Shown: in pieces, positions 42,359 to 49,377 of the stretch
How positions within the stretch are numbered: position 1 is the stretch's first letter
Layout of the letters: each line of letters opens with the position of its first letter
Assembly (NCBI RefSeq): GCF_036246005.1
Contig: NZ_CP109171.1
Coordinates: 1,662,001 to 1,726,000 of the forward strand
DNA length: 64,000 bases
From: Streptomyces sp. NBC_01723
Lineage (GTDB): Bacteria; Actinomycetota; Actinomycetes; Streptomycetales; Streptomycetaceae
Direction: 5' to 3'
Notes under the pieces: generated by a model
Databases searched by the model: none
What the model was told of the DNA's origin: nothing
The model's input: the letters and a program-made list of their open reading frames with translations, nothing else
Position numbers and translations under genes: made by a program

Positions 42359-43074
42359 GCGGGGCGTCCTTCCCGAGGGGTGCGGAGCAGGGGCGGGTGC
42401 AGGGTGGTGGCGGGGCCCGCGCGGTACAGCGCGGCGGGTTTGCCGCGTCCGCCGGTCAGCCGGGCGGCGCCGGGGACGGGCTCCACGAAGCCCGGGGTGG
42501 CGAGGACCTTGCGACGGAAGTTGGGCCGGTCGAGAGCCGTGCCCCAGACCGTCTCGTAGACCTGCTGCAGCTCCCCGAGCGTGAACTCGGGCGGGCAGAA
42601 GGCGGTGGCCAGGCAGGTGTACTCCAGCCTGCCGCCGACGCGGTCCCGGGCGTCGGCCAGGATCCGGTCGTGGTCGAAGGCGAGGCCGCGGGCCTCGTCG
42701 TACGGCATCCAGCGGGCCTCGGCCGCGTCCGTGCCGGCGTGCGGCTCGGGAGGGTCGGGCAGCAGCGCGGCGAAGGCGACGGAGACGACGCGCATCCGGG
42801 GGTCGCGGCCGGGTTCGCTGTAGGTCCGCAGCTGCTCCAGGTGCAGCCCGGTCACGTCCGCCAGGCCGGTCTCCTCGGCCAGCTCGCGCCGGGCGGCCGT
42901 CTCCGCCGACTCGTCCGGCAGCAGGAAGCCGCCGGGCAGCGCCCAGCGGCCCGCGTACGGCTCCTGGCCGCGCTCGACGAGCAGCACGTGCAGGGCGCCC
43001 GCGCGCAGCGTGAGGACCGCGAGATCGACGGTGACGGCGAAGGGTTCGAAGGCGTGCTTGTCGTAGCCGTGCAG
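42355..43074 (-). CDS. nrtR: NrtR-type Nudix transcriptional regulator of NAD metabolism
   Basis: A 239-residue two-domain protein. The N-terminal Nudix fold (about 12-140) has an intact box GGFLLPDESAETAARREL..EETGL, so it may still bind or hydrolyse ADP-ribose derivatives. The C-terminal winged helix (FTLGELQQVYETVWG, RPNFRRKVLATPGF, GKPAALYR) is characteristic of NrtR. The start is inferred as CTG 43074: the frame has no ATG, GTG or TTG before 42987, which would delete the first beta strand (HAFEPFAVTVDLAVL), and GGGGGTGG lies about 7 bp upstream. A palindromic operator sits 19 bp before it. Confidence 0.85.
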   Translation of the reverse strand: MHGYDKHAFEPFAVTVDLAVLTLRAGALHVLLVERGQEPYAGRWALPGGFLLPDESAETAARRELAEETGLADVTGLHLEQLRTYSEPGRDPRMRVVSVAFAALLPDPPEPHAGTDAAEARWMPYDEARGLAFDHDRILADARDRVGGRLEYTCLATAFCPPEFTLGELQQVYETVWGTALDRPNFRRKVLATPGFVEPVPGAARLTGGRGKPAALYRAGPATTLHPPLLRTPREGRPA

Positions 43075-43092
43075 AACGGCCCACCCCCTTTA

Positions 43093-43109
43093 ATAGTCAC
43101 TAGGACTAT
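43093..43109. promoter_or_regulatory. NrtR operator
   Basis: ATAGTC-ACTAG-GACTAT, an inverted repeat with perfect 6-bp arms, 19 bp upstream of the nrtR start and positioned to block its promoter. Confidence 0.65.
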
Positions 43110-43148
43110 AAAGAGGGTGGGCCGGTCGGGACAACCCCGAGGGGACGC

Positions 43149-44264
43149 CTAGAGCTCGACCTCCGCCATCAGCATCCCGACCTCGGTGTTGGACAACCGC
43201 CGCAGCCAGCCCGACTTCTGGTCGCCCAGCGTGATCGGGCCGAAGGCGGTGCGCACCAGCTTGTCGACGGGGAAGCCCGCCTCCGCCAGCATCCGGCGCA
43301 CGATGTGCTTGCGGCCCTCGTGAAGGGTGACCTCGACCAGGTAGTTCTTGCCGGTCTGCTCGACGACCCGGAAGTGGTCCGCGCGCGCGTACCCGTCCTC
43401 CAGCTGGATGCCGTCCTTGAGGCGCTTGCCGAGGTCCCGCGGGATCGGGCCCACGATGTGCGCGAGGTAGGTCTTCTTCACGCCGTACCGGGGGTGGGTC
43501 AGGCGGTGCGCCAGCTCGCCGTGGTTGGTGAGCAGGATGACACCCTCGGTCTCGGTGTCGAGCCGGCCCACGTGGAAGAGGCGGGTCTCACGGTTGGTGA
43601 CGTAGTCGCCGAGGCACTGGCGGCCCTCCGGATCCTCCATGGTGGAGACGACACCGGCGGGCTTGTTCAGCGAGAAGAACTGGTACGACTGCGTGGCGAC
43701 GGTCAGGCCGTCGACCTTGACCTCGTCCTTCTCCGGGTCGACGCGGCGGCCCTGCTCCAGCACGATCTCGCCGTTGATCTCGACCCTGGCCTGCTCGATC
43801 AGCTCCTCGCAGGCACGCCGGGAGCCGTAGCCCGCGCGCGCGAGGACCTTCTGCAGCCGCTCGCCCTCCTGCTCGGCGCCGGGGAAGGTCTTCGGGAGCT
43901 TGACGTCCTTCTTGCCCGCGTACCGCTCGCGGTTGCGCTCCTCGGCCCGCGTCTCGTACTCGCGGGACGTGGCCGGAGCCGAGCGGCCACGCTGCTGGGG
44001 CCGCTTGGGGCCGCCCTTGGCGCCGCCGCGGGCCGCGCCGCCGCGCCCCGACTTGGGGCCCTCGGGAGAGGCTCCGGGGCCCACGTCGTACCGGCGCTCC
44101 TCCGGGCGGGGCTTCTTCGGCCGGCCGCCCGGCTTGTCGTCGCGGTTGTTACCGGCACCGCGGTAGTTACCGCGGCCACCACTGCTCCCGCCGCGGCCGC
44201 CGCTGTTGCCACCACGGCTCCCGCCGTTGTTTCCGCTGCTGTTCCTGCCGCTGCTGCTTCGCAT
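43149..44264 (-). CDS. 16S/23S rRNA pseudouridine synthase, RsuA/RluB family
   Basis: A 371-residue enzyme. The first 110 residues are a Gly/Arg/Ser/Asn-rich, disordered basic extension. An S4 domain (ERLQKVLARAGYGSRRACEELI, about 138-160) binds RNA and the catalytic domain has GRLDTETEG with the catalytic Asp, LNKPAGVVST and KTYLA. It converts a specific uridine in rRNA to pseudouridine. ATG 44264 shares one base with the scpB stop (TGATG). RluB is the usual member of the scpAB neighbourhood. Confidence 0.92.
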   Translation of the reverse strand: MRSSSGRNSSGNNGGSRGGNSGGRGGSSGGRGNYRGAGNNRDDKPGGRPKKPRPEERRYDVGPGASPEGPKSGRGGAARGGAKGGPKRPQQRGRSAPATSREYETRAEERNRERYAGKKDVKLPKTFPGAEQEGERLQKVLARAGYGSRRACEELIEQARVEINGEIVLEQGRRVDPEKDEVKVDGLTVATQSYQFFSLNKPAGVVSTMEDPEGRQCLGDYVTNRETRLFHVGRLDTETEGVILLTNHGELAHRLTHPRYGVKKTYLAHIVGPIPRDLGKRLKDGIQLEDGYARADHFRVVEQTGKNYLVEVTLHEGRKHIVRRMLAEAGFPVDKLVRTAFGPITLGDQKSGWLRRLSNTEVGMLMAEVEL

Positions 44265-44917
44265 CAAAGTTCCGTCTTGTCGTCTGCGTCCTCGGAATCC
44301 GGGGCGTCCGGATCGAACGACGGGACCCCTTCCAGCGTCTCGGCCTCGATCGCCGCCGCCTCCGGGAGGAAGGGCGCGAGCTCCGGGAGCTCGTCCAGGC
44401 CGCGCAGGCCCATCCGCTCCAGGAAGTAGTTCGTCGTCACGTACAGGATCGCACCTGTTTCGGGTTCCGTGCCCGCCTCCTCGACCAGACCCCGCTGCAG
44501 GAGGGTGCGCATCACACCGTCGCAGTTCACGCCGCGCACCGCGGAGACGCGGCTGCGGCTGACCGGCTGGCGGTAGGCGACGACGGCGAGGGTCTCCAGC
44601 GCGGCCTGGGTGAGGCGGGCGTGCTGGCCGTCCAGGACGAAGCCCTCGACGGCCGCGGCGTACTCGGGGCGGGTGTAGAAGCGCCAGCCGCCGGCGATCA
44701 GGCGCAGCTCGAAGCCACGGCCCTGGACGGTGTACTCGTCGGCCAGCTCCCGCAAGGCGTCCGCGATGCGCCGCCGGGGGCGTTGCAGTATCTTCGCCAG
44801 CTGCTCCTCGGTCGCGGGCTCGTCGACGACCATGAGGACGGCCTCGAGTGCGGGCTTGAGGTCGAGGTCGGCGACGCCTTCCGGTGCGCGCACGGCCTCC
44901 GTGGTCTGCTCACTCAC
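44264..44917 (-). CDS. scpB: Segregation and condensation protein B
   Basis: A 217-residue ScpB. Two winged-helix domains are visible: ALEAVLMVVDEPATEEQLAKIL and the second with LTQAALETLAVVAYRQPVSRSRVSAVRGVNCDGVMRTLLQRGLV. It dimerises and binds ScpA and SMC to compact chromosomes. GTG 44917 overlaps the scpA stop by 4 bp. The tail is acidic. Confidence 0.95.
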   Translation of the reverse strand: MSEQTTEAVRAPEGVADLDLKPALEAVLMVVDEPATEEQLAKILQRPRRRIADALRELADEYTVQGRGFELRLIAGGWRFYTRPEYAAAVEGFVLDGQHARLTQAALETLAVVAYRQPVSRSRVSAVRGVNCDGVMRTLLQRGLVEEAGTEPETGAILYVTTNYFLERMGLRGLDELPELAPFLPEAAAIEAETLEGVPSFDPDAPDSEDADDKTEL

Positions 44918-46026
44918 GCCTTCCGCTCCTCCTCGGTCTTCTCCGGCGGCCGGTCGAACTCGTCGGTCACCACCGGTGCGGCGTCCTCGTCACCGCCGGT
45001 CCAGCGCACCAGCAGGTCGCCGAGCGCGGTCTCCTGGTCCAGCTCGACGGCCTTCTCCCGGTACAGCTCCAGCAGGGCCAGGAAGCGGGCCACGACGGTC
45101 AGTGTGTCCGCGGTGTCCTGGACCAGCACCCGGAAGCTGGCCTCGCCCAGCTCCCGGAGCCGGGCCACCACGATCCCGGCCTGCTCCTGGACGCTGACCA
45201 GGGGCGCGTGGATGTGCTCGACGTAGACCTGCGGCTTGGGCTTGGGCTGCATGGCCTTCACGGCGAGCTTGGCGAAGCCCTCGGGGCCGATGCTGATGAC
45301 GACCTCGGGCAGCAGCTCGGCGTGGTGGGGTTCCAGGCCGACGGTACGGGGGTAGCGGCGGGCCTCGGACTCCAGCCGCTCGTTGAAGATCTCGGCGATC
45401 TGCTTGTACGCGCGGTACTGGAGCAGCCGCGCGAACAGCAGGTCGCGGGCCTCGAGAAGTGCCAGGTCGGCCTCGTCCTCGACCTCGGCGGCGGGCAGCA
45501 GCCGGGCCGCCTTCAGGTCGAGGAGGGTAGCGGCGATCACCAGGAACTCGGTCGTCTCGTCGAGGTCCCAGTCGGACCCCATCGCCCGGATGTGCGCCAT
45601 GAACTCGTCGGTCACCTTGGACAGCGCGACCTCGGTGACGTCCATCTTGTGCTTGGAGATCAGCTGAAGAAGCAGGTCGAACGGCCCCTCGAAGTTGGCG
45701 AGCCGAACCTTGAAGACACCATCGGCGTCACCGTCGACCTCCGGGCCCTGCGCAGGGGACGCGTCGGCCGGGGCGGAAGGCGAGACCTCGGAGCGCACGG
45801 CCTCCGGCGAGACCGCGACGGGCGCGGATTCCGGCGGGACCTCAATGGGCGCCGATTCCGGCAGGGGAGCCGGCGGCGGCCCAACGTCGACCGGCGCGGG
45901 CGCCGCGCGGGGCGGTGCTTGCTCCTCGAGGGTGGGCGCGGGCCCCGGGGCCTCTCCGGGCCCCCGCCCCAGCGCGCGCCGGCGGCCGGCGCGGGGGCCG
46001 GGGCTGGAGGCGTCGTTCGAGGTCAT
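44914..46026 (-). CDS. scpA: Segregation and condensation protein A (kleisin)
   Basis: A 370-residue ScpA. The kleisin starts at about residue 104 (FKVRLANFEGPFDLLLQLI) and includes TTEFLVIAATLLDLKAARLLP; the C-terminal winged helix that touches SMC is present. The first 100 residues are a Pro/Ala-rich extension not found in shorter ScpA proteins. ATG 46026 precedes this extension; an internal start would shorten it, but the codon usage is consistent all along. Confidence 0.95.
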   Translation of the reverse strand: MTSNDASSPGPRAGRRRALGRGPGEAPGPAPTLEEQAPPRAAPAPVDVGPPPAPLPESAPIEVPPESAPVAVSPEAVRSEVSPSAPADASPAQGPEVDGDADGVFKVRLANFEGPFDLLLQLISKHKMDVTEVALSKVTDEFMAHIRAMGSDWDLDETTEFLVIAATLLDLKAARLLPAAEVEDEADLALLEARDLLFARLLQYRAYKQIAEIFNERLESEARRYPRTVGLEPHHAELLPEVVISIGPEGFAKLAVKAMQPKPKPQVYVEHIHAPLVSVQEQAGIVVARLRELGEASFRVLVQDTADTLTVVARFLALLELYREKAVELDQETALGDLLVRWTGGDEDAAPVVTDEFDRPPEKTEEERKA

Positions 46027-46044
46027 GGCCCCCGCAGGCTATCG

Positions 46045-46617
46045 CTACCGCCCGCGCAACCGTCGTACGAGGATGCTGGCGTCCCCACGGGTCTCCAGGT
46101 CGGCGAGGACCACGGCGACCGCCTCGCGGACGATGCGCCCCCGGTCGACGGCGAGGCCGTGCTCACCGCGGAGCACCAGGCGGGCGTGCTCCAGGTCCAT
46201 GAGCTCCTCGGCGGAGACGTACACGGTGATCTTCTCGTCGTGGCGCTCACGGCCGCTGGGGCGGCGTGCGGCCGCCCTCCCGCCGCGCTTGCGGGGCTGG
46301 GCGGTGGCAGAACCTTCCTGCGCGCCCGCGCCCGGCACGGAGGGCCGCGCGGAGCGCTCCGCACCCCGGCTGCGCGACTCGCCGCCCGCGCCCGGTTCCG
46401 CGTCCGCCGCCGCGTGCTCGGCGCCCTCGCCGTCGCCGCCCTGCGCGGGCACCGACTGCGGCGCGTCCTCGGCGGCGGCCTGGTCGCTCTCCCCCGCCGG
46501 CGCCGGCACGCGTGCCTCGCCGTTGGCCGGCCGCCGCGGGGTGGACGCCTGGAGCGCCATCCCCCCTGTCGTACGGAAGAGTTCGTCGGCCCCCGGCAGA
46601 CTCACTCGGCGTGACAC
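46045..46617 (-). CDS. Hypothetical protein with C-terminal ribbon-helix-helix-like domain
   Basis: A 190-residue protein between parA and scpA. The first 120 residues are low-complexity Ala/Glu/Gly/Arg. The last 65 (KITVYVSAEELMDLEHARLVL, VDRGRIVREAVAVVLADLE) have the strand-helix-helix outline of ribbon-helix-helix DNA-binding proteins. It overlaps the parA end by 16 bp and precedes scpA by 18 bp. A ParA partner or DNA-tethering role is a reasonable inference from position; there is no ParB homology. Confidence 0.7.
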   Translation of the reverse strand: MSRRVSLPGADELFRTTGGMALQASTPRRPANGEARVPAPAGESDQAAAEDAPQSVPAQGGDGEGAEHAAADAEPGAGGESRSRGAERSARPSVPGAGAQEGSATAQPRKRGGRAAARRPSGRERHDEKITVYVSAEELMDLEHARLVLRGEHGLAVDRGRIVREAVAVVLADLETRGDASILVRRLRGR

Positions 46618-47774
46618 CGGGCGAGCACCTCCCTGGCGAGCTGGCGGTAGGCGGCGGCACCGACGGAGTTGGAGGCGTACGTGGTGATCGGCTCACCGGC
46701 GACCGTGGTCTCCGGGAAGCGGACGGTGCGCCCGATGACCGTGTGGTAGACGTGGTCGTCGAACGCCTCGACGACACGCGCGAGCACCTCACGGCTGTGC
46801 ACCGTGCGCGAGTCGTACATCGTGGCGAGGATGCCGTCGAGCTCCAGGTCCGGGTTGAGCCGCTCCTGGACCTTCTCGATCGTCTCGGTCAGCAGGGCCA
46901 CACCGCGCAGCGCGAAGAACTCGCACTCCAACGGCACGATCACCTTGTGCGCGGCGGTCAGGGCGTTGACCGTGAGGAGGCCGAGCGAAGGCTGACAGTC
47001 GATCACGATGTAGTCGTAGTCGTCCATCAGCGGCTTCAGCGCGCGCTGCAGCGTGGACTCGCGCGCGACCTCGCTCACCAGCTGCACCTCGGCCGCCGAC
47101 AGGTCGATGTTGCTGGGCAGCAGGTCCATGTTGGGGACCGCCGTCTTCAGCAGCACCTCGTCGGCCGCCATGCCCCGCTCCATGAGCAGGTTGTAGACGG
47201 TGAGGTCGAGCTCCATCGGGTTGACGCCGAGCCCGACCGACAGCGCGCCCTGCGGGTCGAAGTCGACGAGCAGCACCCGGCGCCCGTACTCGGCGAGCGC
47301 GGCACCCAGGTTGATGGTCGACGTGGTCTTGCCCACGCCGCCCTTCTGGTTGCACATCGCGATGATCTTCGCGGGGCCGTGATCGGTCAGCGGGCCCGGG
47401 ATCGGGAAGTACGGCAGCGGGCGTCCGGTCGGACCGATGCGCTCACGGCGCTGGCGGGCCGCGTCGGGCGCGAGCGTGGCGGCGTACTCGGGATCCGGCT
47501 CGTACTCCGCGTCCGGGTCGTAGAAGTGCCCCTCGGGCAGTTCGTCGTAGTCGGCGAAGTGGTTGCGGGGCGCGCCACTTCCGTCGCCGGCCATGGCGTT
47601 CACGTGTTGGCCATCCATACTCATGTGTGCTGTCAGAGTTGCCTGCGGACTCTGGTGGGCGGCTTCGAAGGTACGTACGGCGACGGAGCCGACAGCCTCG
47701 AGACGCCCCGGGCTGTGGGCCCGTGCAGGCATTCCTGGTTGACCACCCCCGGGAGTAAATGTCGACTCATTCAC
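46602..47774 (-). CDS. ParA/Soj-family ATPase
   Basis: A 390-residue deviant Walker ATPase. KIIAMCNQKGGVGKTTSTINL (about 136-156) carries the signature Lys of the ParA family, followed by LLVDFDPQGALS and YIVIDCQPSLG (Walker B). An acidic, disordered N-terminus of about 125 residues precedes it. GTG 47774 with GGAGGTAA upstream is used. It differs from the oriC parAB operon, and in actinobacteria this copy is linked to scpAB, suggesting a role in chromosome organisation. No ParB gene is next to it. Confidence 0.92.
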   Translation of the reverse strand: MNESTFTPGGGQPGMPARAHSPGRLEAVGSVAVRTFEAAHQSPQATLTAHMSMDGQHVNAMAGDGSGAPRNHFADYDELPEGHFYDPDAEYEPDPEYAATLAPDAARQRRERIGPTGRPLPYFPIPGPLTDHGPAKIIAMCNQKGGVGKTTSTINLGAALAEYGRRVLLVDFDPQGALSVGLGVNPMELDLTVYNLLMERGMAADEVLLKTAVPNMDLLPSNIDLSAAEVQLVSEVARESTLQRALKPLMDDYDYIVIDCQPSLGLLTVNALTAAHKVIVPLECEFFALRGVALLTETIEKVQERLNPDLELDGILATMYDSRTVHSREVLARVVEAFDDHVYHTVIGRTVRFPETTVAGEPITTYASNSVGAAAYRQLAREVLARCHAE

Positions 47775-48119
47775 AAGTCGTCTTACCTCCTTGGTGACCA
47801 GGGGACTTCTAGACAGGTCAGCGTGGCACCATGCCGACGTTCGGCGACTCTATGGCGTGTCGGCCGTCCGCAGCAACACAATCCGCCGGACCCGGCCCGA
47901 TGTGTCGGCAATGAAACATCCCTCTGTCAAGGGCGTACGGCCGTCGCACGGCAGGTTTCACCGGTGCGCGAATCGGTTGAAGCGTTACGTTCGAGGCGAG
48001 TTGACCGAGAATCGCAAAGTGACCATACACACACCCGGCCGGACCTTGTCGGGCAAGGTCCGGCCGGGCGTGTGGGGTTGACGGCACTTGTTGACGTATC
48101 GCCTTTGTGGGTTGCCGAC
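47775..48119. other. Intergenic region between parA and ald
   Basis: Contains the parA promoter region and the ald terminator. TTGACA is found on the minus strand at about 47924-47929. A plus-strand TTGACC-N17-CATACA lies at 48001-48029, just before the hairpin. No gene is supported. Confidence 0.45.
48034..48068. terminator. Terminator of ald
   Basis: A perfect 15-bp stem with a 5-nt loop, 52 bp past the ald stop; further pairing extends outward. Confidence 0.85.
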
Positions 48120-49244
48120 TTAGCCGAGCAGCGTGCTGGGATCGACGTACTCCAGGCCGTGGGCGTCGGCGACCTCGCGGTAAACGACCTTGCCGTCATG
48201 CGTGTTGAGACCCCGGGCCAGCGCGGGGTCACGGCGCAGCGCCTCGACCCAGCCGCGGTTGGCCAGCTCCACGATGTACGGCAGCGTGGCGTTGGTGAGG
48301 GCGTTGGTGGAGGTGTTGGACACCGCGCCCGGCATGTTGGCCACGCAGTAGAAGACCGAGTTGTGGACCGGGAAGGTCGGCTCGGCGTGCGTGGTGGGAC
48401 GCGAGTCCTCGAAGCAGCCGCCCTGGTCGATCGCGATGTCGACAAGAACACTTCCGGGCTTCATCCGGGAGACCAGCTCGTTGGTGACCAGCTTCGGGGC
48501 CTTGGCGCCCGGGATGAGCACCGCGCCGATCACCAGGTCCGCGTCGAGGACGGCCTTCTCCAGCTCGAAGGAGTTGGAGATGACGGCCTTGACCTTGGCG
48601 CCGAAGATCTTGTCGGCCTCGCGCAGCTTGTTGATGTCGCGGTCGAGCAGGGTCACGTCGAAGCCCATGCCGACGGCGATCTGGGTGGCGTTCCAGCCGG
48701 AGACGCCACCACCGATGACGACGGCCTTGGCCGGGATCACGCCGGGCACGCCGCCCGGCAGCACACCGCGGCCGCCGTTGGAGGCCATCAGGTGGTAGGC
48801 GCCGACCTGCGGGGCCAGCCGGCCCGCGACCTCGGACATCGGGGCCAGCAGCGGCAGGGCGCGGGTGGGCAGCTCGACCGTCTCGTAGGCGATCGCGGTG
48901 GTACCGGACTCGACGAGGGCGTCCGTGCACTCCTTGGACGCGGCCAGGTGCAGGTAGGTGAAGAGCGTCTGGTCCTTGCGGAGGCGGTGGTACTCCTCCG
49001 CGATCGGCTCCTTGACCTTCAGCACCAGGTCGGCGGCGGCCCAGACCTCGTCGGCGGTGTCCAGGATCCGGGCACCGGCGGCGACGTACTCGGCGTCCGG
49101 GATCGAGGAGCCGACGCCGGCCTCGCGCTCGATGACCACCTGGTGGCCGTGGCGCACCAGCTCGTGCACGCCGGCGGGGGTGATGGCCACCCGGAACTCG
49201 TTGTTCTTGACCTCGCGGGGGATGCCGACCTTCACGGGGATCAC
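48120..49244 (-). CDS. ald: Alanine dehydrogenase
   Basis: A 374-residue NAD-dependent enzyme that interconverts alanine and pyruvate plus ammonia. KVGIPREVKNNEFRVAITP is the family start, KVKEPI and TYLHLAAS contain the substrate Lys and His, and VVIGGGVSGWNATQIAVGMGF is the Rossmann loop. GTG 49244 is chosen over 49235 because homologues begin with the IPVKVG extension; the SD is weak in both cases. It ends before a strong terminator. Confidence 0.95.
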   Translation of the reverse strand: MIPVKVGIPREVKNNEFRVAITPAGVHELVRHGHQVVIEREAGVGSSIPDAEYVAAGARILDTADEVWAAADLVLKVKEPIAEEYHRLRKDQTLFTYLHLAASKECTDALVESGTTAIAYETVELPTRALPLLAPMSEVAGRLAPQVGAYHLMASNGGRGVLPGGVPGVIPAKAVVIGGGVSGWNATQIAVGMGFDVTLLDRDINKLREADKIFGAKVKAVISNSFELEKAVLDADLVIGAVLIPGAKAPKLVTNELVSRMKPGSVLVDIAIDQGGCFEDSRPTTHAEPTFPVHNSVFYCVANMPGAVSNTSTNALTNATLPYIVELANRGWVEALRRDPALARGLNTHDGKVVYREVADAHGLEYVDPSTLLG

Positions 49245-49377
49245 GGTCCTTGGCTCAGAGAATGGGCTATTACAAGACATACCCGCTCAGACGCGGGCAC
49301 ACCTGGAGAGACCGCAGGAGAATGTGCGGCAGAGCCAGTCTAATGAAGGCGTTCCAGCTGTCCAGCCTTTCAAAGCA

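Noticed and set aside
42355..42987. NrtR starting at GTG 42987
   Set aside because: Would remove the conserved first strand of the Nudix fold; the CTG at 43074 fits better.
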